From: Hirsutella rhossiliensis
Lineage: Eukaryota; Ascomycota; Sordariomycetes; Hypocreales; Ophiocordycipitaceae
Assembly: GCF_020360975.1 (NCBI RefSeq)
Contig: NW_025408669.1
Location: 2,418,001 to 2,482,000 of the forward strand
DNA length: 64,000 bases
Direction: 5' to 3'
This document shows, in pieces, positions 10,924-21,985 of the stretch (position 1 is its first letter; each line of letters starts with the position of its first letter). A program made the translations under genes and the position numbers. A model generated the notes under the pieces. That model searched no databases, had not been told where the DNA came from, and saw nothing but the letters and a program-made list of their open reading frames with translations.

Positions 10924-12300
10924 ATGTCGGCCAACTCCCTCGATTCCCCAACCCAAAAAGGCACACTGGCAGATGCCATAAACGCCGCCACGCGCGCTCA
11001 GCACACCAAGCTCAACAGGCTGATTCTCGCCCGCATGCCCCTGGCCCTGCCTCCTCATGCTGTCGACCCTACCATCTACCTCTCGGGCCTGCTCCACATT
11101 GCGCCCATTTACATGGCATTTGAAGGGCTATGGCGCGACATTGTCGAGCACCGTGTCCCGGCCTCGGACGAGAGCTTCCCCGGCCGCGTTGATGTCCAGG
11201 GCAACGTCGCGGCCCCCCCGGTCAGCGATCGCATCCACTCCATACTCGCCTCCTTATACATCCCCGGCCTGGTGCGGTCCGACAGAATGCTCGCCGATAT
11301 AGCCTCTCTAACCGGATCCTCTCCCCAGGACGTCGAGGAGCGCCTGCTGTCCGTCAGTCGCACCGGACACCTCGCCGCCTTCGTCGACCACATCAGGCGT
11401 ATCATTTCCCGCAAGCCCCACGTCCTCGTCGCCTACACCTACATCCTCTTCATGGCCCTCTTCGCCGGCGGCCGCTATATCAGGGCGACCTTCGAAAAGC
11501 CTGGCCTTCTCTTTTGGGGGTCCCTGTCGGACATGGGCAAGCTATCGCTGCTGGCCCCTGAACTCGGCGCAATACCCCGCGCCCCGACAGAGCATCACCA
11601 TCAAGCTCACCACCACCGCCATCACCTTCACCACCACCATAACCAAGAGAGCACTTCAGATGAAACCCCGGGCTCCGACTCGGAGTCCCGCACGCTGCCC
11701 GTCATGCCCGTGCGATTCCTCCATTTCAACACGCCAGCGGACGGCGAGGACTTGAAGTGCGAGTACAAGCAGAAGCTGTCGGAATCGGAGGCGTTGCTCA
11801 CTCGTGACGAAAAGGAAGACATCGTGCAAGAGGGCATCTGCATCTTTGAAAACATGATCTTGGTTATTCACCAGCTCGATGCAGTCTGCGCCGCACAGGA
11901 CCCTGCCGCCGCGGAGCGATGGTCGCTGGTCGGCCTCATGAAGAATGCTCATGTTGTGGGGGACCGCTTCAGGGACAGCATCGCCGTCACGAGGCAGCGC
12001 TGGGAGAAGAGCTCGGCTCAGGAGTCCGTTTCCGATGACGACGAGGCCGGACCCGATGTCGCCAAGGCCGGTTTTCACCCGACAAAGGGGAGCGGCGCTC
12101 CCGGCCTCAGTCCCGCCGCCTCCAAGTCTGTGAGGTTCGATGGAGCATCGCCCCATCCCGCCCGCTGCTTGCGGGGCGCCCCGAGGCAGATGCAGGACGC
12201 CCATGTGGCCAAGTGGCTACTGGCCACGGTGCTCGGCATCCTCGGCCTTGGCCTCTTTTTCACCGGCCGACGAAGCCTTTTAGACTGGTTGCGCGTCTGA
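10924..12300 (+). CDS. Tail-anchored heme-oxygenase-like protein with a polyhistidine insert
   Basis: Single exon, 458 residues; the ATG at 10924 (context CACCATGTC) is preferred over an in-frame ATG at 10891. The N-terminal half matches heme-oxygenase-like proteins: ATRAQHTKLNRLIL around the candidate proximal ligand His27, YLSGLLHIAPIYMAFEGLW, and a YTYILFMALFAGGRYI helix near residue 180 that would form the distal side. Residues 224-239 contain 12 His in 16 positions. The last about 30 residues are a membrane helix followed by a basic end, so the protein is probably anchored to the ER or another membrane facing the cytosol. Heme cleavage to biliverdin, iron and CO is the family role; activity is not certain. 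Confidence 0.8.
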   Translation: MSANSLDSPTQKGTLADAINAATRAQHTKLNRLILARMPLALPPHAVDPTIYLSGLLHIAPIYMAFEGLWRDIVEHRVPASDESFPGRVDVQGNVAAPPVSDRIHSILASLYIPGLVRSDRMLADIASLTGSSPQDVEERLLSVSRTGHLAAFVDHIRRIISRKPHVLVAYTYILFMALFAGGRYIRATFEKPGLLFWGSLSDMGKLSLLAPELGAIPRAPTEHHHQAHHHRHHLHHHHNQESTSDETPGSDSESRTLPVMPVRFLHFNTPADGEDLKCEYKQKLSESEALLTRDEKEDIVQEGICIFENMILVIHQLDAVCAAQDPAAAERWSLVGLMKNAHVVGDRFRDSIAVTRQRWEKSSAQESVSDDDEAGPDVAKAGFHPTKGSGAPGLSPAASKSVRFDGASPHPARCLRGAPRQMQDAHVAKWLLATVLGILGLGLFFTGRRSLLDWLRV

Positions 12301-12918
12301 CGGCGCAAATACCTGACGGCGACGTTGGGGAAATGGCAGGGTATAATACAAGGGGAAGTGGTGCGGTAGAGTGTTACGGTAGGCACCATTTGCATCTCTC
12401 CCAGCACATTGGCGTTCATCATTCGACGAGCACCCAGGTTGCTTAATATTCTCGTGGGGCGAGGAGAGAGGCAGAAGCCCCTATTCCGTGTTCCGCCAAG
12501 CGTGACTCGGCGAGCGTAGCATGAAGCACGCACCTAGCAGCTAGAGTTGAATACAGCATCCTGAGCATTACCATGCTATTGTGTTCGTGTATTCTGTCAT
12601 CTAGGGTATGTGTGTAGGGGCCCGGACAGGCCATGCAAAACAGTGTGTACACAGCGCTCTCTCTCATGGCCGCGAGTAACGCCAGGTTGTCCTACCGTGC
12701 TGCCTCATCCCACCGCCCCTTTCTTTGCCGGGCCTCATCCAACATGCAATCGTCATGAACCAAGTTTTACCCTAATGTCGGACGCCAGCCAATGCCTCGG
12801 GGCACCCGCGCCCAAGGCAAAGAGAGACGGAAATGCAGTTCAACAGGACATGCAGAAAGCGCATACGCACTCAACAGCGGCTGCAACCACTCGAGTGGAA
12901 AAAGGAGGGGTTCTTTGG
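12301..12918. other. Convergent intergenic region
   Basis: This lies between two converging genes and presumably holds both 3' untranslated regions. Short overlapping frames only; nothing recognised. Confidence 0.55.
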
Positions 12919-15300
12919 TCAGCCCTCCTCGCAGTCCCAGTCGTCGCCGACGTCGGCCCAGCCGGCCTGGTGCCTCTCGCCGCCAAACTCGCCCACCTGA
13001 CGCAGGTGGCGGGCGCGGGGCCCGCCCTGCTGCCAGTGGCGGACGTGGTAGTCGTCCGAGGCGGTGACGAGCTTGCCGTCGCGGGACCAGGACAGCGTGG
13101 TGACTTCGCGGGCGTGGCCGCGGATGAGGGGCGTGCCGGCGCGGAGGATGGGCAGGGGGGACGACGACGACGACGAGAGCCATGACGGCGTGGAGCCCGG
13201 GGGGGTCAGCGGAGAGGGCAGGAAGGGCGATGAAACGGTCTGGCCCCCCATGCCGCCGCCAGAGGGTGGTAGCATGTGCTCGCGGCGGGCCCAGGCGGCA
13301 CGCATGTAGCGCTCGTCGGTGGGGAACAGGACGGCGCAGGCGTCGGAGCTGCCGACGGCGAGGAGCTCGGCCCCACCGCCTCCGTGAGCGGCGGGCCGGA
13401 CGGCGCACTTGACGTAAAAGGAGGCGACGCGGAACGAGTCGTGGCGGAGGCCGTAGAGCGGCCCAAGTCCCCGGGCGGCAGCGGGGCGCCGCTTGGCAGC
13501 GCCGTCGAGCAGCTCGGGGGCGTGGCCGAGGACGAGGTGGTTTGTCGAGTAGGCGTAGACGGTGCTGTCCTTGCAGACGGCGTAGAGGCGGGCGGCGTCG
13601 GTGCCGAGGGCCATCGACGTGATGCCGTAGGAGCGCCACGTGTGCGTCACGGGCTCGGGCGTCACGGCCAGGGGTGTTTCGGCCGTGTGCCGCCGCGGCT
13701 TCATGTAGCGCGTGTCCCACAGCTTGATGGACGCGTTGGCCTCGGACGCCGTCAGAAGCAGGTGCTCGCGGCCCGCCGGCAGCCACTGCAGCGCCGTCAC
13801 CGACGCCGACGACGTGCTGCCCTGCACGGTGCGCTCGTGCGCGTTGTCGATGGTGTTGACTGTCCGCGCGGGTGCCACATCCAGCCGCTGGTCCCGCAGC
13901 CGGCCGCCGCCTCGTCCAGTTCCTCCTCCGGTAGAGCCGGCCGAGAAGCACTGCGCCGGCAGAGGGGAGCACCGCAGGTCCCAGATCTGTACGCGGCTGG
14001 CCCTGTCCGACGTGGCGAGCACATTGCCGTTGCCCTCGCCAGGCTGAAAAGTCACTTGTCGCAGCGAGTCCCAGTGGCCGCCGCCCAGCTCGACGGCGAC
14101 CGTCTGCGTTTGCGTGTCGAGGACGCGCCCGGAGCGGTCGCCGCATGCGCTGGCCAGCCGGGAGTCATCGTGCGAAAAGTCTAGGTCCATGATGGCGTTG
14201 TCGTGGACCTTGACGATGCTCGTCACCTTGTTGCCGGGCGCGGAGAGCTTCGCGGTGGACAAGAAGCGGACGTTGCCCTGCTCGTCGCCAATGGCCGTGA
14301 CCGAGGCGCCGTGGCAGCTGGCGAGGCTAAAGGGGATGCTGGTTCCCGACTGATCGAGAGGCGTGCAGTGGTAGGCATCGGAGCTGGAGCTGTAGAAGGA
14401 AGCTGTTTCTGCCCTGGGATCGGACGTTGGGTAGGCGAGATAGTCCTTGCCGGGATGAGAGGAGAAGCCGTGCTCGCGGTCGAGCAAATGGGCTGCAAGG
14501 CCACGGTTACGAAACTTGCGAACGGGCTGGGGTTGGTAGTTTCGGAGCGGCTATGCAGAGATGGCGGGTCAGAGAGCGGTGGGAGCGAGACGGGGAGCCG
14601 AAAGAGGCGTCAAACTTACCAAGGGCGAGTCGATATCGGCCGGAGCGATTTGCTGAGTGGAGATGGACTTTTCGCTCAAGTTCTGGACGCCTCTGCGACT
14701 GGCTTTGAAGAATTGGCCCTGAGGCAGGTCAGACAAACATGTCGAGTGCAAAGCAGGACGTGTCCGGCCAAGGCTCACCAGATTGGCCCTGCGTCTCTCG
14801 CTCAGAGTTGCCCTTCCGTTAGTGCCGTCGCCGAGCAAGTCCGTATTCCCAAGGCCCGTGTATGGACGGGTCAGGAGCCGGGGCATATCGTCCAGAGGCA
14901 TGCCTCTGCGTCGTTTTGCGGGCGGCTCCAGCTGCATCTCGTCCTTCGCCCCGTGCTGGTCGTCATCGTAAGCTCTCCCTAGGCGATCCGTGGGCGAGGA
15001 AGGGCATATCGGGTCGGAGCTGAGGGAGTCTCCAGCCAGGGACTGCGGCGACACCATCTGGCGATTAACAGCGGCGGAACTCAATATTCCCAGCGTCAAC
15101 CGAGTGGCCTGGGGCTGGAACGACCGCGGAGCAAAGAACCTCCGGAACCTTCTAGGCGTCACGGATGGGACACGCTTCTCCTTCCGCTGGCTCGAGCTTG
15201 TGGGGGAGAGGAAGGGGTTTGCGGGCGAGGACGCCGCGGCGGGCGGGCTCGAGGGGACTCCATCGGCGGCGGCGGAAGAAGAATCGTCGTGAGGGTGCAT
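12919..15300 (-). CDS. cdt2: Cdt2-type WD40 substrate receptor of the CRL4 ubiquitin ligase
   Basis: Two exons, 14620-15300 and 12919-14550 (69-nt intron), 770 residues; a start seven codons upstream at 15321 is possible. A basic, proline-rich N-terminal part contains TPRRFRRFFAPRSF. After the splice comes PLRNYQPQPVRKFRNRG, then WD40 repeats (for example VHDNAIMDLDFSHDDSRLAS, RASRVQIWDLR, ANASIKLWDTRYMK), a long Gly/Ser-rich insert and a last repeat GHAREVTTLSWSRDGKLVTA before WADVGDDWD. This is the pattern of fungal Cdt2, which recruits PCNA-bound substrates such as Cdt1 and Spd1-type inhibitors to Cul4-Ddb1 in S phase or after damage. It is divergent from the DUG3-like gene. Confidence 0.85.
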
Positions 15301-16183
15301 CGTGTGTCTCGCCCCGAGCATGGAGTGGTGGGACGTGGACGCGGGACGATGAGGGTCAGAAAGGATGGTGGTGGTCGGGGCGAAGGTGGTTGAGTTGCTA
15401 TGGGATATGGGCGGGCACTAGAGTTCCATGGTGACAAGTCGATGTGGGTTGGGAGAGGTTTGAGCGCACGAAGCTCGACAAGGAGCAGAAAAATGGGCGG
15501 AGCTGGCCGGGGCTGGTTGGGCCAAGCCGATGATGCGGTCGCGGACGACGCGGTCGTGTCCTTGACGCGTAAATGAGAGCATCGTAGCGTGTTTTCAGCC
15601 ACGACAGGTGGTACCTACAGTACCTACAGAGGTGTGTCAGCGACGTCAGCAGGGCGTGGCCGCGGTCCAGACCAGGCGGCTGCAGCGCGCTGAGACGCGC
15701 TAAAGGGCGCCATCCCGTCCACTGGACACCGCTGAAGGCAGCCAGTATCCGTGCTTGGTTCCATAGAAATACAGGGCTGGACTTGCAGGTTGGCCTCGCC
15801 CACGTTTCATTGCAGACCACCTCTGCTAAACTCTAACGGCCCTAGCTACTCCGTATAGGATCCTATAGAGGATCCTGCATCATTACCTGCCAGCTACCTC
15901 GTGCTGCATCCACCGCCTCTCACCCTCCTCGTCTTCTTCTTCATCGTCGTCGACCTGGGAGAGACACAGAGCGTCCGCCCGGCGTCTGGCGCGCACCGGC
16001 CAACCAATGACGCAAGCGCCTCGACTTTTGGTTGAGCAATCCAGACCAAGAATGGTGTCATTTTCGAACAAAGCACCAACCACACCGCTCGACTTTCCGC
16101 CGCTGCGAACAACCTGCTGCATGCCTCCGTCTCGCCAATCCTCGTTGCCGTCCGTCTCTCGATAGACTCCATCTTGCGCAGCC
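15301..16183. promoter_or_regulatory. Divergent promoter of the Cdt2 and Dug3-like genes
   Basis: This is 883 bp between two head-to-head starts. It contains an MluI cell-cycle box (15565-15570) and several near-matches (GACGCGG around 15340 and 15547, GACGCGC around 15694), plus a short TACCTACAGTACCTACAG motif near 15612. A 140-codon minus-strand frame in it is not recognisable. Confidence 0.5.
15565..15570. promoter_or_regulatory. MluI cell-cycle box (ACGCGT) upstream of cdt2
   Basis: A perfect palindromic ACGCGT lies 265 bp upstream of the predicted Cdt2 start. In fission yeast cdt2 is transcribed in S phase under MBF, which binds this motif, so conservation of that control is plausible. 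Confidence 0.5.
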
Positions 16184-17532
16184 ATGTGCCGCTTCCTGGT
16201 TCGTCGTCTGCCTCCCGCGGCTCCTTTCTTGCATGCTCACCGTTTGTTCAGGTCTACAAGGGCAGCGATGAGATCCTACTCTCCAAACTCATCCTCGATC
16301 CCACCCACTCCATCCTAAAGCAGTCCTTTGACTCACGGCTGCGGCTCGTAAGCGCACCCTTTCTTGCCGGTGCCGGTCCAGCGCTGACGACCTGGCTCAG
16401 GATACTCGCCGCGGCCAGAACAACGCCGATGGCTTCGGTATAGGCTTCTACACCGACCCCAAGCTCGGCTCGGCCCCCTGCCTCTTCACCTCGACCATTC
16501 CCGCTTGGAACTGCACCAACCTCCAGCGCATCGCGTCAAAGACGGCGTCCCGCCTCATCTTTGGCCACGTCCGCGCCACCACCGAGGGCTCCCTCAGTGA
16601 AGACAACTGCCATCCCTTTACCCACGGCAGCCTCATGTGGATGCACAACGGCAATCTCGGCGGATGGAAGCACATCAAGAGGAGGCTGGGCGACCGCCTC
16701 GCCGACAAATGGTACTTGGGCGTCAAGGGCGGCACTGACAGCGAGTGGGCCTTTGCCCTCTTCCTCGACACCCTCGAACGCCTGGGCCACGACCCGAGCG
16801 CCTGCCCCGAGACGGGCTTCGGGCCTACGGTGTTGCGCAAGGCCATGGACTCCACCATCGGCCAGATCAACGAGCTGACCGACTCGATACCGCAAAACAT
16901 TGTCCAGAGCGAGGACGTCGACACGAGGAGTCTCCTCAACTTTGCCGTGACCGATGGCCACAGCGTCATCTGCACCCGATACGTCAGCAGCTCCAAGGAC
17001 GAGGCCGCCAGTCTTTACTACTCCTCGGGCACGCAGTGGGTGACGCGGACGACGGACCCCAACGACCGGCGGTACCAGATGGAGCGCAAGGACAAGGGCG
17101 CCGACATTGTCCTAGTTGCCAGCGAACCGCTGACGTTTGAGAGGGGTGAGGCTCCCCGCTCCCCTGGCCGCATTTCTCGAGTACGCCGGCGAGCATGTTG
17201 AATGTGGCTAACTTTGCATAGAAAACTGGGTCAACGTGCCGACCAACTCAATCTTGACGATTCATAGACAGACCGTCATGGTGCATCCGATCCTGGATCG
17301 ATACTATGAACGAGACCCCTGTCACGTTCGATCCAGCGCCTTTGTCCAAGCCAAGGGCCTGGTGTGCAACGAGAAGGCGCCGAGCCCGGCCCACGAGCCT
17401 CCGCAGTCGGGCTTCGAGGGCTACAGGAGATTGGCGGCGCAGTCGATTGGTTCCGGCAGCCGCAGCCCGGACCTCACCCGGAGGTCGTCGACGCCGGTGT
17501 CCGCGCGAGAGGGCAACGCGCCGCCTCGCTAA
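16184..17532 (+). CDS. DUG3: Dug3-like class II glutamine amidotransferase (glutathione degradation)
   Basis: Four exons (16184-16198, 16252-16347, 16401-17145, 17222-17532), 388 residues. The first exon encodes only MCRFL, with Cys2 as the N-terminal nucleophile after Met removal, typical of class II amidotransferases. Splicing gives VYKGSDEILLSKLI, then ADGFGIGFYT, a FGHVRATTEGSLSEDNCHPF substrate-binding segment and the MWMHNGNLGG loop. The C-terminus has PTNSILTIHRQTVMVHPI, characteristic of yeast Dug3. With Dug2, Dug3 cleaves the gamma-glutamyl bond of glutathione in the cytosol. All four exons join with consistent phases. Confidence 0.9.
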
Positions 17533-18354
17533 AGAAAGTCGGCGTGCGTGCTTGGCAGGCCACGCGGGTCTGCGATGATACGACTCAGCAGAGGCGCATA
17601 GCGCAGGCCTAACGATAGCCTCGCGAGTTGCGCATGACACGACAGCTTCCGCGCGCCACGGGGCTGTGGCTGTCAAACACCTTGGGGGCATGGGCCATTC
17701 GTGGAGTATACCAAAGATAGACTTTAGAGTTAATCGCAGTCCAGACAATTTTGACACGGGAGCCCGTCGTCTCCTGAGGCCCTCGTGATGATCTGCGGCC
17801 TTTACGAGCTACATTGTCGGCTGCCGCTGCGGCTTGGTTTAAGGGCGAAGCAAATCGACAAACTGCCTTGCACGACAGCCGATACAGGCGCACCCGTCGA
17901 CCAACGGGCAACGATGTCGGGGCAAGCAGGCCAGTCCTGAGGGAGGCGCGGCGAGAACAAGGTTGAGTTTCACCGGGCATCATCAAGGTCGGTGGCTGCT
18001 TCTCGACGGCGCCGCCCGCATCATGCACCGTCGTCGCTTCAGTCCACCGGCTCGCCAACAACGGGGAAGTCGGAGGGGGCGGGATTTCCCAGCAGACTCG
18101 TCCCTGATCCAAGCCTTCCCGCGTCCAGCTCGACGTGCGACCACACGAGCAGCTCACCCGCCAGATCTGGAACTTGACCACAAGCCGCTTCTTGACACTG
18201 AACCACATTCGACGGTGGTCGTCAACCGGGCATCTTATAATCGTTTACAGATTTTACTTTTTTCCCCACCGTTCCCCTTTATTTGGTCGGGTCTTTACGG
18301 CCAGCTCTCCTAGGCCTCGGATCAACAGAGCCAAAGAGCGAAACAGCAACGAGA
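17533..18354. other. Intergenic region
   Basis: It holds the 3' region of the Dug3-like gene and the promoter of the next plus-strand gene. A 199-codon minus-strand frame (17609-18208) shows no recognisable protein features and is probably chance in GC-rich DNA. Confidence 0.5.
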
Positions 18355-19317
18355 ATGCCATGCTGTATCGGCATCATCGACTACGCGCAGTGCAGACACA
18401 GCACGCTCTACAAGCTCGGATGCACGGCCGGGTGCGAGGAGCTGTGCGCGCCGGCGCAGCAGGAGGTGCTGCTGCGGACGAGGTTCCGGTGGCGATGCGA
18501 GGAATGCCACGCGCTGCGGTATGCGACCGACGCCGACGCCCGGACGGAGCGGTGGAACGACCAGGCGCGGCGCATCATCGATAAGGACAAGGGCGGCTGC
18601 GGTGGTGGTGGTGACGACGGCTGCAACGACAACGAGAATGACAAGGACGAAAAGGGCAAAATGAACGAGGGGAGAGCGCAGAGGGACGGCGCGAGAGATG
18701 CGCGAGAGATGCGGGTGCTGGCACTGCGGGATCGCGAGGAGTTTGAGGAGCAGCTGCAGGAGGAGCGGCGGGTGGCGCAGGTGGAGGAGATCCAGTACGC
18801 CGAGGAGTGGACGAACCAGTATGGGCGGGCGGTGTTTGCGATGCGCTACGGGCCAAGGGGCCGGCGCCGGCGCCGGCTGCGGCAGTGGTGGCTGCGACAA
18901 GAGGAGGAGCAGAGGTCAGAGGAGGAGGACGATGAGGCCGACGGTCCAGTCGAGGCGGAGAGGCGGCCGCGCGCAGAGGATACGCCCGAGGACGACGATC
19001 ACCTCCACCTCCACCACCACCACCACCATGAGCAACAGCAGCAGCAGCAGCAGCAGCTGGAGGACATCGACGACAACGAGCAACAGGAGGCGGCAAGGCG
19101 GCAAATCGAGAAGCTCCGGTCGGTGCAGCAGTGGGACCTAGTCATCCTCCGCGACGCGCTCAGGAGCGATAAGGAGCTGCGGGAGCTGCGCGACGAGGCC
19201 CAGCGGCTGGGACGGGGTGGGCGCGACGACCTCGGGCATTGCGGCATCGGCTTTGGCTTTGGCTCGCGCGCGTTGCCGGCGGCGGAAGGGTGGCCGACGA
19301 TGTCGGGGCGTGAATAA
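18355..19317 (+). CDS. Hypothetical protein with Cys-rich N-terminus and His/Gln tracts
   Basis: Single exon of 320 residues from the ATG at 18355. The first about 60 residues contain spaced cysteines and histidines (CC, CRHSTLYKLGC, CEELC, RCEEC), suggesting a small metal-binding fold. The rest is highly charged: a Gly/Asp/Asn-rich patch, a long Glu/Arg region with a predicted coiled coil or helix, an arginine cluster (RGRRRRRLRQ), an acidic patch, then H-rich and Q8 tracts at about 18999-19062. Family not recognised. The conserved-looking Cys part and long open frame support a real gene, but low-complexity composition lowers certainty about the exact extent. Confidence 0.6.
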   Translation: MPCCIGIIDYAQCRHSTLYKLGCTAGCEELCAPAQQEVLLRTRFRWRCEECHALRYATDADARTERWNDQARRIIDKDKGGCGGGGDDGCNDNENDKDEKGKMNEGRAQRDGARDAREMRVLALRDREEFEEQLQEERRVAQVEEIQYAEEWTNQYGRAVFAMRYGPRGRRRRRLRQWWLRQEEEQRSEEEDDEADGPVEAERRPRAEDTPEDDDHLHLHHHHHHEQQQQQQQQLEDIDDNEQQEAARRQIEKLRSVQQWDLVILRDALRSDKELRELRDEAQRLGRGGRDDLGHCGIGFGFGSRALPAAEGWPTMSGRE

Positions 19318-21985
19318 GGGGGGGGGGGAGCGACCCGGTTGATGGACCCCGGAGAGGGGAGTGAAGGTGAAGGTGAAGGTCGGATACTTTCCCCGAGCTG
19401 TGAGGAAGGAATAACACGGAGAGTTGGTTGCGTTTGTCACTGTCACTGTGAGGCTTTGATGCGCCGGTGTCTTGGGATGGATGCCTCGGTTGGCCCCCGC
19501 CCAGCGTCGTTGGAGAGGTCCCGACTATGACCACCGATGCCGTGTCGTCCAGAGTCGCACCAAGCTGGCTGCCACTGCCACCGAGACCTGGTCGACCCGT
19601 CGACCACCTCGCCCTTCAATCGTCTTGCTCGGTGAATTAACGCAAAGTTTGCCTTTCCACCCGCCGGCCACGTCTAATCGACCCCTAGCGCGGCACAGTG
19701 CAAATGCCGTAATAGTCAAGGCTTGTTTGTTCTCTCACGTTAAACCCGATCCTTGATCATCCAGTCCGTCTCACGTTGGGCGGGTGCTTATTCTCCTCGG
19801 CTCGTTTTGATAAACGCCGGCGCTAGATCCCCGGGTCAGTGCCCGTCACATCCCCCGATGTCTCCCCCCCCGGGCCTGATGTGCCGGGCCGAGGCTTTGC
19901 CCTCGGTCTGTTGCCGATGCTGATCAAGTGCCGGCCGGATCTGGCTGCTCTGTGCCTTGGATGTAACTTGGGGGCAACAACCGGACCATTGGATGGCAGC
20001 CCATCTCCGGCAAACCACCCCTTTTTCTGTCAACATTCGCCCGGGAAGTCCCAACATCAGAGCACGAGGAGGAGAAGGCTCGTGACCGTCGGCCCCAGTC
20101 AATTTCAACTCTAATCACGCAATCGTCATTGGCCGACTTACACACAGCAGACCCTTTGTTCCAAAAACTAACCTAACGCGCCACGCGCCGCCTCTTCTCT
20201 AGACCGCCCAATCGCCAGGCCCCCTCCTCCCATTTCCACTCTGGTGGCTGATGGAGGGGACTCTGGAGCTAAAAAAGAAGCTTCTGTCTTGGGCTCCAAA
20301 CATTGGCCGGGTCCGTTATCTTACTACCGAGTAAATGCGTGGTCTCTTCGGGCGGATACGGATACCGTGTGGGCAGCAATACTATACACACACATTGCGT
20401 GCATGCCCGCCGATACACGACGTGTGCCGCCGCCATATGAGCCATGCGTACTCCGTAGACATACATCCATTCTCTCTCTCTCATCGTATATGACCCAACT
20501 CTTGTTTGAACCCCCCCATCAAGGGCGAGCAAACCACCCCCGTTAGGGCATGCACAAAGTACAGCATGATGCCTCCTCCTCGAGCCCGCATCATCGCCTG
20601 CCTTGCTCCAGCTTTCTTGGCACGCGTCTTTGATTCAGCGGTAAGCGAGAGAACGGCAGAAACAAAGATACCGGTAGAGCCCATCCTTGGTCCAGTGGCG
20701 TCTCCCCCTCGTCCTCGGAGTCGCCCGACCCAAGCTCTCTTGTCCTGTCTGCCTGTTACAGACGGTAGGACAACAAGGGGTCCAACCATGGAAGCCTTCG
20801 TCAATGGAAACCAGAAAAGAAAACAAGGCGGCGGCGGCCTTCGACCAACCTAAAACACCACTTGTCATAACCTCTCGAGAGGCCATCATGCACTGCCTGT
20901 CACTTAGCTCGTTCCTCCCCCTTTTACTTGCAACCAGTGACACGCAAGAAACAAAGGAGATGGGCTCTTCGACGTCGCCGCGCCACCAAGCTAGCACGCC
21001 ATCGTCCTCTCTCCATTACATCTTCTGCTCCCGGCATGCGAGTGGACAATCCAATCCCATCAGCCATTGAATGCGCAGACCTTGGCAACTTCGATCCATG
21101 TGAGCATGATGGACGCACCCCCTTCCCCCACCCCCTTTCTTCCGCATCTCCACAAATACTCTTTACCGCTCTACCAAGTCCTGCCCTCCCCGTAGCTTGT
21201 GCCGGGAGAGGCTCCCAGGAATACGGGTGAGAACCTTGGCAGAAACGGCCCAGGGGCCCCGGCACTCTGCAACGGAGCCGCCCCGTTCCCCGGTCCATCG
21301 AACCCAGGCTCCGCCGCACGACTGGGGGAAACGGCGACAAGTCACTTCGCCGACGATCCCGGCTCTGCTGAGTCCCTCTGCCTTGCCTTCGGACGACGCG
21401 CTTCATCATTGCTTGCAACGTATATACTAGCTCATGTACTGTCTGCGCTTGTCATGTACACCATCCGTTGCATATATACATGTCCAATGCCAGAAGACGT
21501 CCTCGACAACACGAGGCCCATGCAACCTTGCCGCTCTCGCCCATTGCCACTTGATGCTTGCCGTCGACCCAATGCTGAATGAACATGTTGAAATCTTAAT
21601 GCCCGGTTCCGTGGGTTCCCCCTCTCCCTCTTCCCCCTTCTGCCCGATGAAAGAATGCCCAAAACCTGGAAATTTAGCATGAAAAAGTAAAGTGTAATGG
21701 CCCACTGTCGACATCATTCTGTTGGCCTCGCCCTGCATCATATTCGCCACATCCATCGTCCCATGTTCCCCAAGTCGTTAGCCAGCCATTTGCAGATCCA
21801 CGCAGCCAGGTAGTCCGTCCCTGAGCCATCCTCATTTCTGTCCGTCTTCGTTTCGCATGTCATTATGGCGAGAGGCCAGGTCTCAGTGCCCGTCTGTACT
21901 CGTACCGTGTTCGCACGGTTAAGCGTGTTTTTCCTGGCTGCCAAAGAAAGAAAAAAAGAAAGAACAGACAGCAGCAGCGCCGAGA
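19318..21985. other. Intergenic region, 2.7 kb
   Basis: It begins with a G10-type run and repeated GGTGAA units (about 19320-19380). The remainder has only short overlapping frames on both strands; the sequence nearest 21985 probably contains the 3' untranslated region of the Zn2Cys6 gene. No gene, tRNA or repeat recognised. Confidence 0.5.
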
